In this document: positions 10,782 to 22,140 of the stretch, piece by piece | Position numbering within the stretch: position 1 is the stretch's first letter | Layout: each line of letters starts with the position of its first letter | Source of the DNA: Emmonsiellopsis sp. PD_33 | Taxonomy: Eukaryota > Ascomycota > Eurotiomycetes > Onygenales > Ajellomycetaceae | Assembly (NCBI GenBank): GCA_032988165.1 | Contig: JANTQF010000332.1 | Location: 1-39,312, forward strand | Reading direction: 5' to 3' | DNA: 39,312 bases | Position numbers and translations under genes: made by a program | Notes under the pieces: generated by a model | The model's input: only the letters and a program-made list of their open reading frames with translations | Database searches by the model: none | What the model was told of the DNA's origin: nothing

Positions 10782-13700
10782 ATGGAACATGTGTCAACGG
10801 TGAGCTCCCTTCCCGCTGTCCTGATCGCGTCTCTGTACTGCCAGATCCCCCTGCTGCTGCTGCTGCTGGCTGCTGCTGCTGTTGTTTGTCGTGGTGCTGG
10901 CGTGGAACGTTGGCCGACAAGCGTGTTGTTTGTCTCCTCGATCAATTCCCCCCCCCGTGTTTCCCACTCAACCACGCCCGCCCCTGGGTGTCTTCTGAGC
11001 CCGTTCTCGCGCGCCATGCTGACGACCTGTTTATTCCCGCCAGCTCTGTGCAATTGGCACCGTCGGAATCGCTGCCACCGGGTTTGCCCTGGGCAGGAAC
11101 GACGCTCCCCAGATCCCGCCTGCTACGTCCAAGCGACGGAGGTCTATCTTTCGATCCAGCTTCTCGTCTCCGCTCGCCCGTGTCTTTGACGTGTCTTCCC
11201 CGTCCGATGCCCAATCTGTCCCTCCTTCTCCTGGCGCGCCCAGACCGGCAACCTCTCATATCGCCTCGCCAAAGCGCGGCGACGAATCTCCAAGGAGCAG
11301 CAGGCCAGGCCCGCCGCAGCCAGCGCTGGAGGCTTTGAAGGAGACGGCTCCGGACGGGGTGAGGAGGCGCCCGCGTCGTCGAACCTATATGGGCCCGGCC
11401 TTGAAACATGGGAATGAGTCTCCTGTCGACCCGCCTCTGGCATCACCCATGGGACGCCCATCCTCATCTTGGATACGCCGCATTTCCATAATATCCTCCT
11501 CCCAAAACGACAGCCCGCTATCTACTTCGCAGCCGGATTCTCCGTCAGCCAACAGCTCAACCAGCCCTTTCTTCTCTTCCCCGTTTCGCCTAGAACCCGC
11601 GCCAAATAAGTTGGTGAAACGATCGGCCTCACGGCGCGGCCTGGCAAATCCCGATTCAACTCGTCCAAGCGGCACAGGTGCTCCCGCTCCCTTTTTGCGA
11701 CGGCCAGCGACAAGCCATCAGCGACTAGCAACTATGAGACAACGTTCGTCGACTGAGAGTCGGGTGCTGTTGGGATCACCATATTCCCCTGCCTACTTTC
11801 CACACCAATTGCCTCCAGAAACATTGGATCCCTGCGTGAATGAGGACTGGCGACCCTATTTTCTTCCTGAACATACAAGTCGCCCGGAAACGAAACGGCA
11901 GGCTCCTTCAAGACGTAGGGCTCCCTCTCCTCGTCGACTCGTACCTAATCCTGATAATATTCCTACCTTACTGCTTGCCTCCTCAATAACACGTGATGTT
12001 TCGAATTGCAATAATGATGATAATGATGGTTGGATGCTCGATCATGAGCGGCCTCAAACTAGAGGCTCAATTGATTCGGACGTCACAATTCCAGATGAAC
12101 AGCTTCCTGAACGCCTTGCTGAACCCAGGCCGATACCTGAACGACGGCCGCGGCAGTCGTTTTCTATTGGCGAAATGGTATCTACCAGTGCACCCAGCCC
12201 CTGGAAATTCTCAGGGACAAAAAGCCTTGGGCGACATCGTGGATTTTCTGTTTCAAAAGAGTGCTCGCTTGAACCCCCTTCTCCGACGAATGACCTAGGG
12301 GCAAAGTTTGAAGGACTTAATCTCAATTCAACGCGCCTACGAATACGAAGGACCATTACAGATTCTGATATATTTCAACGCCCGTCTACTTCCTCTCGAG
12401 CCGAATTCGGCACTTATCCTTTTACTGGCGGTAACCAGGAAGAAAAGTCCCCGAAGTCTCGCTTACGCCGTCTTCCACGGTTTTCGGAGCTTCGAGCCGA
12501 ACTTTCTCTTCAACCCAACCTATCCCATCCACAGCCGGAATCTACATCTCGATCATCATCAGGGGAACAGTACTCCAATACCGCCGGGAACCGTTTTTCC
12601 ACATCTACTGCGCCTAGATCCCAACGGCTTTCTGCTGCGGCTTCTGACCCGGCGTCGACCTTGGTCGGTTCTGATAACGATACTAAGGTATTTAGCTCGG
12701 GAGATGAAGATGAGACGGATTTTCAAAGCGATACGGCCTTTGACTCGTTCCCTACGCGCGTTGGAGTGACAAATCCGCCAACCCATCGTGGTCCTCGCAT
12801 TGAAACCATCTTCGATAAGCCGTCTACTTCGGAGCTAGCGAATGGAAAGCTTTCAGTTCTTGAAGGCCTAACATCTGGTGTAACCCGATCAGTCGTAACT
12901 TCGGAGATATTCCCACCCAAAGTCGATGAAGTGACTGTCGACAAAAGTATAGAATTGCCCCTTCGTGAATCTAAAACATTAACACAACCCCACGACCTTA
13001 ATAACGAACCCGACTGCTTAGTACTCAGTGTACAGCCGTCTAATGCCGATAACGCTCACGATGACTCGGAAATTATATGGAATAGCTTAAGTGAAATAGA
13101 GTCTATGGATGATGGAGACCGACGTTTCCCTCCTACTCCACCGCGGCAAGGGCTATCGCTGCCCCGTTCAAGTACTGCTCGACCCCATTCCTCTGTGACC
13201 CTTGATGAAACAGCTGGAAGAGATGCTCGCCTTTCCCTGTTTGATTGGTCCGAAGCACCCCGAGCGGATAAGGACAACCAGGACTCTGATTTCAGGCCCA
13301 AGACCGTCCATGGAAAACAGCTTGCTGATACACGAGGTGGCCGTACTACGGCACGCCGTGGTGCAACGGCTGTCCATTTGCGAAGCCAAAGTGTACCGAT
13401 ATCCCGAGAGCCTACCTTGTCAGATGATGCTCACCAATTAAGCCCGAAATTCGGCACTTGGGGTTTGGGAAATAAAGGCGTGAGCGAGGACTGGGATGGA
13501 GACTTTGAGTTTGACGATTCTGATAAACAGGACGAGCCGAAAGGAGGCGACCTAAACTCCAATGTTGTGCCCCGCAATCAAGGCATGAAAGTGCCGCAAT
13601 CCATTATGGAACGTCAAGCCAGCGTCCACGGCCAGTTTGGTCACGTTCAAGAGCTGACGCTGTTGGTCGAGGAACTGAAACGACTTCGCTCCCGGGCGAA

Positions 13701-14382
13701 TGTATTAAACATAGTTGATGGCCCAACCAGTGATCTCTGGAAGGAAGCTAAAGGCATCATTAATTTGGCCACTCTGGAGGATGATGAAGACGATGCAAAC
13801 TTAGACGCACACCTACCACCTACCTCGCCAACTTTCAGTGCTGAAGACCTGGATGACGATTTCTTTTCCACTATCCACACGAAAACCCAAACCAGTGCCG
13901 TGAAGAGCGACAAGAGTCGATCACCACTTTCCGAAAGAACAAATTCGAGTCCAAACACAACCCCGCCACCCCGAGCAAGGACAGACTCCTCTGTTAAAGC
14001 AAAATTTGTCCTCGATACGATACACCAGCAGCGAGGGCGCCACGACCCTATCTATGTTGATACTATAGACTCTCAACAGAAGTTACCATTTGATACCCAA
14101 TCTCTTCGAGATCTTGTCAACCGAGCCGGAGTTGTCACGCGCTCTTTAAAGGAGGCTGTTCGGAAAGCGGAAGGGGTTTGTTTGAGTTCCGAAGCCGAGC
14201 TCCCACCCCAAGATCCCCCTTTCAGCCAAATGTTTGCACGGCCGTTGAGCAGTTCCGAATCTTGCTATCTTCCTGGTTTGACTCTATCCAAAAATATGAA
14301 TGGATATCGATCTCTTGCCACCGGCACTTCGCCTAATGAAAATGACGGTTGTGAACGTATGACTATGATGACAGTTGTATGA
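10782..14382 (+). CDS. Large disordered fungal protein, function unknown
   Basis: I do not recognise the family. The main exon is 11044-14382, opening at a cgccag acceptor with LCAIGTVGIAATGFALG and then a basic KRRRS cluster (about residues 36-40). The reading frame has a stop at 11020-11022, upstream of that acceptor, so an earlier exon is needed. The best candidate is 10782-10799 (MEHVST, donor GTGAGC), giving 3357 nt and 1118 aa. The protein is rich in S, P, R, T and D and mostly disordered. Notable spots: an acidic EDWDGDFEFDDSD patch (about 822), a predicted coiled coil VQELTLLVEELKRLRSRAN (about 873) and a second short helix LRDLVNRAGVVTRSLKEAV near 1030. Low-complexity composition plus a C-terminal coiled coil suits a scaffold or cytoskeleton/cell-cycle regulator, but that is inference. 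The start exon is uncertain; the main exon is firm. Confidence 0.75.
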
Positions 14383-16218
14383 CCATTGATACCAATTGGA
14401 GCGACAAAAGTCTCGCCCAACGATTCGAATTACTTCCTTTTCTTGCTCTACCTACACCTACACTCTCTAATTTCCTTTGAACCTCATATTTTCCGTTCCC
14501 GTTCCATTATTTTTAGGGCTTTACTTGTACGGGTTACACTGGTTTTTTACGGTTTGTCATGGGATACACTTATGGTGCTTTTCCTTTTTTCTCCCTCTAT
14601 GCGAACTTTCTTTTGTCTGTTTTAAGACCATTGGAGCAAAATTCATGTTATAGCTACGGCCATGAAAAATCCGTGATGCTTGGTAAACAGCGACACGAGC
14701 GGGAGTTAATGCTTTTTGCCTTTTTCTTCATTTTCTCATTTTGACATGCGGCCTTCTAAAAACAAGCCGAGGAAAGAAACGAAGGGGATTGACGGGCTAT
14801 TATATATTTTTACTAGCTGCCACGCGACCCTTTCATTCCCCTGAATCTAAATGCACAACAGGTGTTTTTTTTGCGGGTTGCTCTTCTCTTCTTGCCTTTC
14901 CTAATGTGGATTCTTCTTTCCTCCCCTTTTCGTCAATTATGTAGTTTTTGCATAGAGACCAAAGAACAAAAGGGGTGACAAGCGTTGAACTTCAATTTGG
15001 TTTTGATTTTCTTTTCGCAAAGTTTTGTTTTATTTGGGGATATGGAAGCGGGCAAAAAGAAGCAACTTGATTTCCTCTCTCTCTCAGCATGTTATCATCA
15101 GCAGGAAGCAGCAGTGGTCAGAATACAGATGTTTCTTTTTTCTTGTAGCTTTGGGAACCGGGAATGGGATTAGGAAATGATATCTATGGTGGAGCTCCTC
15201 AAGTGGGTTGAGCTCCGTCCCTTTTTCGATGGGATTCAATTCAAAATGGCGTTTTGTATTTTTCATCGACATTCTTTTCCCTTCATAAACATGTTGTGTC
15301 ATCAATTGAGTATAACTACATCTGCATTGTATCGGCATTGGCATGAATACTAGGGCTTTTTCAGAGTAAATAGTTGACAGGTCATCATGATATTGCTATT
15401 TACTATCTTTTCCTACCCACCCAGCCCTGTAGATACTGAGACAACTCTCCAAAATGGCCCAGAAATTATGTCCGTCGTCATCCATCAGTTCGTCTCAGGA
15501 GAAATCTTCAGATGACTAATATATCCCCCTTTTCTTTTCTCTCCACCTCACCGCAATCTCATCTCAAACTTGATCTTTTCTCGCCAGCCAGCTAGCGCTT
15601 CACCTAACATCGTGGCTATGCCCATCTGGCCCTTAGGTTTATGCCCATTACATGGTAATCCATATGGCTCTGGGGCCAGGGACATCCTTATCCTTTGGCC
15701 TGCGCGCCCACGCCAACCTACCCCAAAACAAAATCAGCTCCACCTCACAAATACAGCACGCAGAGAGGTCAAAATCAACTCAAGTTGATTTCCAATTTCT
15801 CTCTTTTCTCTCTTTATCTTTCCTGTTGCGTGGTTTTCATATCTCTTTTTCACCTCGCTGTAGACGTGAGATTGGATTCTCTCTTCTATGCGTCTATCGG
15901 TCACTACTGGCTGGCTTTCAAGGCTGAGAGATATGTTTTGATCTGACTGATCTATGGGTTTATATATTCCCTCGTTATCATACGGGACTGGACTGAGAGC
16001 TCCCAAGAACGGCCAAGGCAAACCTCTTCGCTGTCTGTGATTGACTTGTTTATCGACCTGGGATGGTGGTGTTTGAACTGTGGCCGAAAACAACCGTTTC
16101 GATCCCTGGTCGATCCTTTTCTACCAAAGGTCGATCGATAGGAGAAGTCGCTTTTGGACTTGGAACGCGGTAGTGGGAACTTTGCGCTGATCCCCCACGC
16201 CTCTCCGTTCCAACCGAG
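14383..16218. other. Intergenic region with T-rich 3' UTR
   Basis: About 1.8 kb without a supported gene. The first 800 bases are T-rich with long TTTT runs, as expected for the 3' UTR and terminator of the preceding gene. Beyond 15400 the DNA is pyrimidine-rich (TCTCTCTTTTCTC at about 15795-15830) and probably contains the promoter of the F-box gene. Small open frames overlap on both strands and have no domain-like sequence. Confidence 0.5.
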
Positions 16219-18092
16219 ATGCTGGCACAAAGGAAATCTGCACCCCGGAACCGGATGATGCGAATGAGTCCGGAGCTGGAAAATGGAGGCATAGGCAATG
16301 CGTTGACTGCTAGCTGCCCTGAGGGACCTTATGATCAGCTATCTAATAATGGCCGTCAAAAAAAGAGCATCCTAGATTTGCCTAGAGAGGTACCCGTCTA
16401 AACTTTTAAGTGCTTCTTCTATTCCAACCCACTGACATCGAGGGGAATCCTTTGGTTATCAAGTTAATCCAGGAAATTGCCAGCTATGTGCCCACCGATA
16501 GGGACTTATGCAGAATGGTGCGGGCTCATGAGTATTTTGCGCGGACTATCATACCCCCTGGATCAGGCGTATGGAGAAACAGGTTCTTGGCGAGATATGA
16601 TCCCCCCCCATCGGATAGGACGTCAGAAGAGGTGAAATTTGAGTACAAGACTCGAAGCATCATCCTCGACAGAGCCCCGTCTTTCCAAAGCGGTGAAGGT
16701 GTAAAGGAGAGGATATGGCTTCAGGTCTTGACAACTTTACTTGCTGGTATGCTTGAATATCAGATCGTACACGGTCTCACCGGTTCAGGACGACCTTGAA
16801 CTAATATTATTTCAACAGAGGCATACACCGCCAAATCATACCAGCAAGCTGACGGGTCATCATGGATTCCCCGCAATGACGCCTGCATCAAGGCAGCCAT
16901 TATGGAGAGTGATTTTCTAAACCGTCCGGTTGTCGGAGACGGTTCTAACTTTTCCGTCACGCCCAGTCGCCCCTTTCTCTCAGCCCAGATAGCCACGACC
17001 TATCTAGCGTTGGATCTCCGGTTGGAATTCCGCTCCTTGCGAACAGACTATGACCTGGCAGTGGTGTACGGATTCGCAGCACCGCCACCACTTATCTCTG
17101 ACGGAGATATAGATCTGTTCCAGCTGCTACATATCCGCAATTTCTGGAAGCGGCATCTTACGAATCCCGGCGAGGATACATTTTACGCGGTTTATAGCAA
17201 TATCCTAGAACGTCAGAGACCAAAGGCTTGCTGGGGAGGAAATTGTGATAAGGCCCATCTTGAAACTTTCTGGTTGGGATTTTACTGTGAGATTCCCCTT
17301 TTTCTCCCTTATCACCCGATTCGGGAACATAGGTCATTCAAGAAACTCATATCATATAATTTCACCAGCATGCATTCATCCACTCCCCCGTACGCTCTCC
17401 GAACTACAAGAACGCCAGACCTGCGGGGACCTTAGCACACATCCTAGTAGAAACGATGTACAGGTAAGTAACCCCCCCGCAGAAACAACCACCAATCAAC
17501 AACCCCTTTCTAACACAACCACCACACCCAGCGCCTAACCCTCCTCCCAACTCCCACCACCACCACGAACAACACCACCGTCTGGCCCCCGCTCTTCAAC
17601 TCCGCCCACCCCATCTCCCCAACCATCCCAGCCGCCTCCCGCATCTACTTCCACGGCACCCAATCCCCCTGCACCCAACCCAACCCACCACCACCACCAA
17701 CAACAGCAACCACCCAAGAGCGAATCCTCGGCTTCACCGAGCCGCTCCCATCCCAATCCTCCATCCCAGGCTGGCGCCGCATCTGCTTCATAATCTACAC
17801 CGTGAACGCAGAGTCAGTGCTAGCCGAGACATATGATACCAATACGGTCGACGGGGACGGGAATGTTGTTGATGATGGTGTTAATGGGGAGGGGAGGGAG
17901 GAATGGTTTCCATCGACGTGGGCGACGGATTATTTCCTATTGGCGGATGGGTATGAAGGGGTGGTGTTGCCTGGTGGGGGGATAATGATGGGGAGGTGGG
18001 TGGATTTGACTGGGACGGAGGGGGAGGGGGAGATGGGGATGGGGACGGGGGTGAGGGCGGATATGGGGCCGTTTATTTTTTGGGTTGGGTGA
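16219..18092 (+). CDS. F-box-like protein, fungal family
   Basis: Five exons: 16219-16389, 16464-16746, 16819-17286, 17369-17463, 17532-18092. Total 1578 nt, 525 aa, frame preserved through every join. An F-box-type motif spans the first intron: SILDLPRE/LIQEIASYVPTDRDLCRMVRAHEYFA (about residues 50-84), with the LPxEll..I.syl core that binds Skp1. The rest is a substrate-side region with aromatic blocks WRNRFLARYD and FYAVYSNILERQ, a Cys-rich KACWGGNCDKAH and the C-terminal WFPSTWATDYFLLADGYEGVVL. The last exon begins with a Thr/Pro-rich stretch and ends Gly/Asp-rich, mirroring an abrupt base-composition switch. F-box proteins recruit targets to SCF ubiquitin ligases; the target is not predictable. 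The F-box call rests on motif shape only. Confidence 0.8.
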
Positions 18093-18459
18093 TGGGATTG
18101 GTTGTTGTATTTTGTGGTGTTGTTCAGGGGAAGGGGGTGGGAGATTGTGGTTGGCTTTTTGTTTCTTCAGGGGGGGGGGTGCTTTAATTTTGTCCTTTCT
18201 ATTCTCCCTTATCTTTATTTTAGATGCAATTTACGAGGCCAAGAGTTGAAGAAACATACTTTCCCTTTCATAGCGTAGGAGTATACCAAAGGGATGAAGC
18301 GTTTAATTATTCCCGGCTCCCACTCTTTGAGAGAAAAGGGAGGAAAAGGGGCTTCATGCGAACCAAACACATAGATATATAACATACGCCCAACCATATC
18401 AAGATAAAATTATAAAAAGAAAAACGCAAAAAAGCAATAAATTAAATGAATAAAGGCCG
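18093..18459. other. Convergent 3' intergenic region
   Basis: Short spacer between the F-box gene (plus) and SEC13 (minus), which converge here. It begins G-rich, continuing the skew of the F-box last exon, then becomes A/T-rich with AATAAA-like signals on both strands near 18415-18450. Probably holds both 3' UTRs. Confidence 0.55.
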
Positions 18460-19747
18460 TCACTCCTCAACATCCTTAACCTTCTCCCACTGTCCCTTCA
18501 AGCTCTCCTTCCACAGGGTAACCTTGTTATCCCCACCGCTGACGGCCAGGATGTTTCCGCTCAAACTCCAGCTGACGCGCCATATCACGCAGTCGAATTC
18601 GAGGTGCTGGCTGGTCCACTCGTTGGGGTTCGCGGGGTCAGAGGTCCAGATTCGGACGGTCTTGTCCTGCGAGGCGGAGGCGATATAGGATTTTGAGAGG
18701 ATGCTGGGGGACCAGGCGACGTCGCGGACCCAGTCTGTGTGGCCCTCGAGAACCTTGGTGACAGCGTAGGTCTTGCTTTCTGAGCTGTTATAGGGGGAAA
18801 TATAGATTAGCATCCTTGTTTGGAATATTTCAGGTAGTGCACATACTTATACTCCCAAATTTTTACTAGATTATCGCTTCCACCCGTCACGAATCGGCGC
18901 AGCTGGCCCGCACCAGGAGTCGCGCTAATGATAGAACCAGGAGAAGCCGCCGGGGCCCAGCTGACGGAGTTGACGCCCATACCATGAGCAGGGAAGAGCT
19001 GGTGGGTCCAGCTGTTATCGCTGAACTCAAGCACACTGACATTGCCGTCGGATGAAGCGCAGGCAAGCAGACAGCCGCTCTCGTGTGGTGCCCACGATAC
19101 GCCGTTCACTGATGCGGTGTGCAGGGAGAAGTCGAACACTTTACTCCAGGTGCTGACAGAGGATGCGGAAGCTGTGCTGGGAGCTTGTTCGCGCCATATG
19201 AGGACTTTGCCGTCGTAGGACGAGGAAGCCAGGATTGTGCCAAATTTAGGATGTGCCTGTTCCCGCCGTTTAGATTGGTGTTAGCTGGCTGACTTGTTTT
19301 GCGCTGGCGGAGGGGTATCGAGAAGGGAGGAGGCCTGTACGAACCCACGCAACACACCAGACTGCACCCTCGTGCCTATAAACGATTGAGATTCAGTATG
19401 CAGTGGATAACCGCCATGAAAAGCTGTGTTCCGTACCCTTTCAGCGTCTCGATCAGTCTGTGGGAGTCGCCCTCCACCTCAAAGATCTTTATCGTCTTGT
19501 CCGAAGAACACGTTGCCAGTCTCCGGCCATAGTAATCTAGAGCAGCATCATGCTATGCGCAACATATCTGTTAGAGCAGGGGTCGGGTACGCGGGAAGAG
19601 CGAAACGGAGCAGGCTGGAGCTGCGGGGAGCGGGAGCAGGAGGACATACGATCATGTCATCGTGGCCAGAATTCGTTATAACTTGCGCCTGCGAACTGGT
19701 CAGAGAAGACAGTAAAACCGGGCCGCGGTGGAGGGAACACAGACCAT
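18460..19747 (-). CDS. SEC13: SEC13, WD40 component of COPII coat and nuclear pore
   Basis: Six-bladed WD40 protein that pairs with Sec31 in the COPII outer coat and with Nup84/Nup145C in the nuclear pore; homologues also sit in the SEA/GATOR2 complex. Exons: 19747-19745 (ATG only), 19688-19650, 19552-19437, 19375-19345, 19256-18847, 18784-18460. Sum 924 nt, 307 aa, the usual fungal length. Diagnostic stretches: AQVITNSGHDDMI, HDAALDYYGRRLATCSSD, HEGAVWCVAWAHPKFG, FVTGGSDNLVKIWEYN, WVRDVAWSPSILSKSYIAS and the end KGQWEKVKDVEE. The initiator ATG is directly followed by a GTCTGT donor, which is weak, so the first exon is the only doubtful part; the other joins are firm. One exon is only 31 nt. 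It is divergently transcribed from PEX20. Confidence 0.95.
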
Positions 19748-20212
19748 CTTGGTTGGCAGAGGGCACAACAGCGGGAAACAAGTGCCAATGGGGGGTGTGT
19801 GAGGTTGTCGTCGTTGTCAAGTTGTTGTTGATAGCATCAAGCCAGCGACTATGCGGCAAGAACGCCAGCCGCAAGCGCGCCCAAAACGGCAATATTAGCC
19901 GCGAGTCCCCAGCTTTCCGTTTTGGGCTAGACCCAGTGCTGCTGACATAAGCCGTCCCTGCCTCGGCCCAAGTCCACGCTCCCTGATATCATCGCGGGAA
20001 CAAGAAACAAGACTTGGATTTGAATACCCCTTGCACATACTTCTAGGATACGATATCTCTTATCCACAGCAGTCTATACTCCCCTATCCATCCCCTGTTT
20101 AGTACTTGTATCTGTTTTCTTCCGCCCACCACCTGCCTCCCCACTCCCGTCCTGTCCTGCCACCCCGGGCCGACTTGATATCCCCTCCCGTTGGCCTGCG
20201 AATCGCGGCAAA
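19748..20212. promoter_or_regulatory. Divergent promoter shared by SEC13 and PEX20
   Basis: 465 bp separate the two start codons. Towards SEC13 the minus strand has CAA/GAC-rich 5' UTR-like sequence. Towards PEX20 the plus strand has pyrimidine-rich CCTCCCC tracts. No TATA box is evident. Confidence 0.5.
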
Positions 20213-21458
20213 ATGGCGGATTCTCTGTGTGGCCCTTCAAATGCGCTCCAGAATTTCCAAAAACACACTTCTGTAGATAGAACTCTTCAGCAGGATCGGC
20301 TACTGTCCCGGCAGTCGCCTGCCCAGGTATGTGTCTAGTTCGGGGTTCCACGCTCAACTTGCTTCCTATTAACCATGCTTCGCTAGGGATTCCGATCGCA
20401 TAATCCTAATGAAGGAACCCTGGATCCGGAGTTCAGTGCCTTCGAGGCAGGCCATTCTGGTCCTCCGCTCTCCGGTTTCCAGCATCCTATTCCCCTCCCC
20501 CAACAAGCGCACCGTCAAAGCCCCGCATTTAACCACGCGGAGGGTCCTGCGTGGGCATCGGATTTCCAAAACCTGCATATTGCCGGTCCCTCACAGCCTG
20601 TACCTCAGCAACAGTTACAGCCAAAGTCCTCTTCCGGTGGCTGGCAACATGAATTTATGCATCCGGGACACCAAACACCTCAGATGCAAACCTCCGGATT
20701 TACAACACGCTTCCCCCAAACAGGTACCCTTCAAAATTCGGCACCGGGCTTCGCCTATAATGATTATATGCCGGCCCAGACGTTTACACAGCCGGCTCCT
20801 GGTCACGATCAAATGCAAGAACGACTACAGGCGGAGAAATCTGACCAGTCGGCTTTCGAGATGGCCTTCGCTGATGTTCGGGCGGAGGTCGAGGTCCAAG
20901 AGCACAGCTTACAACAAGAGCAAGAGACGTTAGAACAGCCGATAATCCAGGAAACGATTAGGATAGGCTCCGATACCATCCAACCACAAGCTGACGGAGT
21001 AAATGAATCAGACGAGCTTGCCAAGACCGCAGGGCAATTATTAGAAAGCGTCAGCCATGATCAAAGCGAAAAGTTCAAGGGGAGCAATTTCCTCGCGCTG
21101 ATGCGACAACTCCGAGACCACGAAGTCACCGTCGAAGGCGACGAATTCCGCCAAGTCAGTACCCTTCCATGATTTTCTAGGAAGCAGAACATGGACTCCT
21201 GTACTGTACATAAAAATCGCATCTATAGAGGGGTCCTCTCTTTCGCATGCTAATGGACGCTTCCAGACGGCACAACCCCTACATCCTGGCGGGCCATATT
21301 ATCCGGAACAGAGGCTGTCGCCTCAGCCGGCCGCGGGAATAAGTACCGATACTGCTAGCAGCGGGAACAGTAAGTTGAGCGATATCGACGCATCTACTAC
21401 CATCTATCCGAAATCAAGGGTTCCGTATGACACGCCTGACGCGCATTGGGCCGTTTAG
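20213..21458 (+). CDS. PEX20: PEX20, peroxisomal PTS2 import co-receptor
   Basis: Pex20 forms the PTS2 receptor with Pex7 and ferries matrix enzymes such as thiolase into peroxisomes. Exons 20213-20326, 20387-21154, 21267-21458; 1074 nt, 357 aa, all joins in frame. The N-terminus MADSLCGPSNALQNFQKHTS carries the conserved cysteine (C6) used for mono-ubiquitination and receptor recycling. Next comes VDRTLQQDRL, then two WxxxF motifs that dock on Pex13/Pex14: WASDF (W94) and WQHEF (W124). A glutamine/glutamate-rich helical region follows (about 205-290) with KGSNFLALMRQLRDHEV near the end of exon 2. The C-terminus VPYDTPDAHWAV is the Pex7-binding part in the family. Cys position and WxxxF spacing separate it from Pex5, which would show TPR repeats. 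Confidence 0.93.
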
Positions 21459-22140
21459 AGCCTTCCGAATGACCGGCACGATATTTTTAACGACAATGCC
21501 GCGGCGTGAACCGCGACGGCGATACGGCGTAGGCACATAGCGTTGTGTCCTTCTTACAAAGACAACTTCTCAACTTGGGGAGGATGGCGCTTGGAGAGCG
21601 TTGGCGGCATGACTCTTTGGGACACCTTTCATTAAGATACCCGCCTGTAGTGTTTTTGCTTTATAACTTATGGATAATATTGGATAAAGCGACCGCAATA
21701 GATATGTTTCTGTTGCAATGGTTGGTGTTGGATAGCAAATAGCCATCAATCAGAACAACTGGATATAGCCCTGAGACGAATTGAATTAACCGTAGACCTT
21801 TGACAAGACTCATCCGTAGATATTCTCTGTCCTGGGAGCTCGCAGCCAAATCGTTCAATCGAAATAGCCGCCCATTGGCTGGTTCCCCAGCTAGTGACAT
21901 CGCTCCAACCTCAACCACCAGCAACATCACCAACATCACCAACATCACCAACATCACCAACATCCCACAGCCTGCATTCCACCCCCGACCCGACGAACAG
22001 CATAGCCAGCAGGAGGAATTCGATTCTACCTACCCACCTGGCATATCGCAGCATCCGCTCCTCTCGCTACACCCCTCTCCATCTCCGTCGCGTCCTCGTC
22101 TCCACCAGCTACCCCTTGCTCAACCCGCCCAGCCAGCCTC
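21459..22140. other. Intergenic region upstream of BTB gene
   Basis: It contains the PEX20 3' end, then a 9-bp tandem repeat (ACATCACCA) at about 21923-21964. After that the plus strand is pyrimidine-rich (CTACC/CTCTC) up to the proposed start at 22141. Long open frames here are Pro/Ser/Thr low-complexity and may be 5' UTR or an unannotated upstream exon. Confidence 0.45.
21923..21966. repeat. 9-bp minisatellite, (AACATCACC)n
   Basis: About four and a half perfect copies ending in AACATCCC. If translated it would give TSP or NIT tripeptide repeats; it more likely lies in the 5' UTR of the BTB gene. Array length may vary between strains. Confidence 0.8.

Noticed and set aside
10488..11053. 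Several overlapping frames with poly-Gln, poly-Ala or poly-Leu
   Set aside because: All arise from the GCT/CTG microsatellites read in different frames in the 5' region of the 1118-aa gene.
17535..17756. Minus-strand frame rich in Gly and Trp
   Set aside because: Shadow of the CCA/CCC repeats in the F-box gene's last exon.
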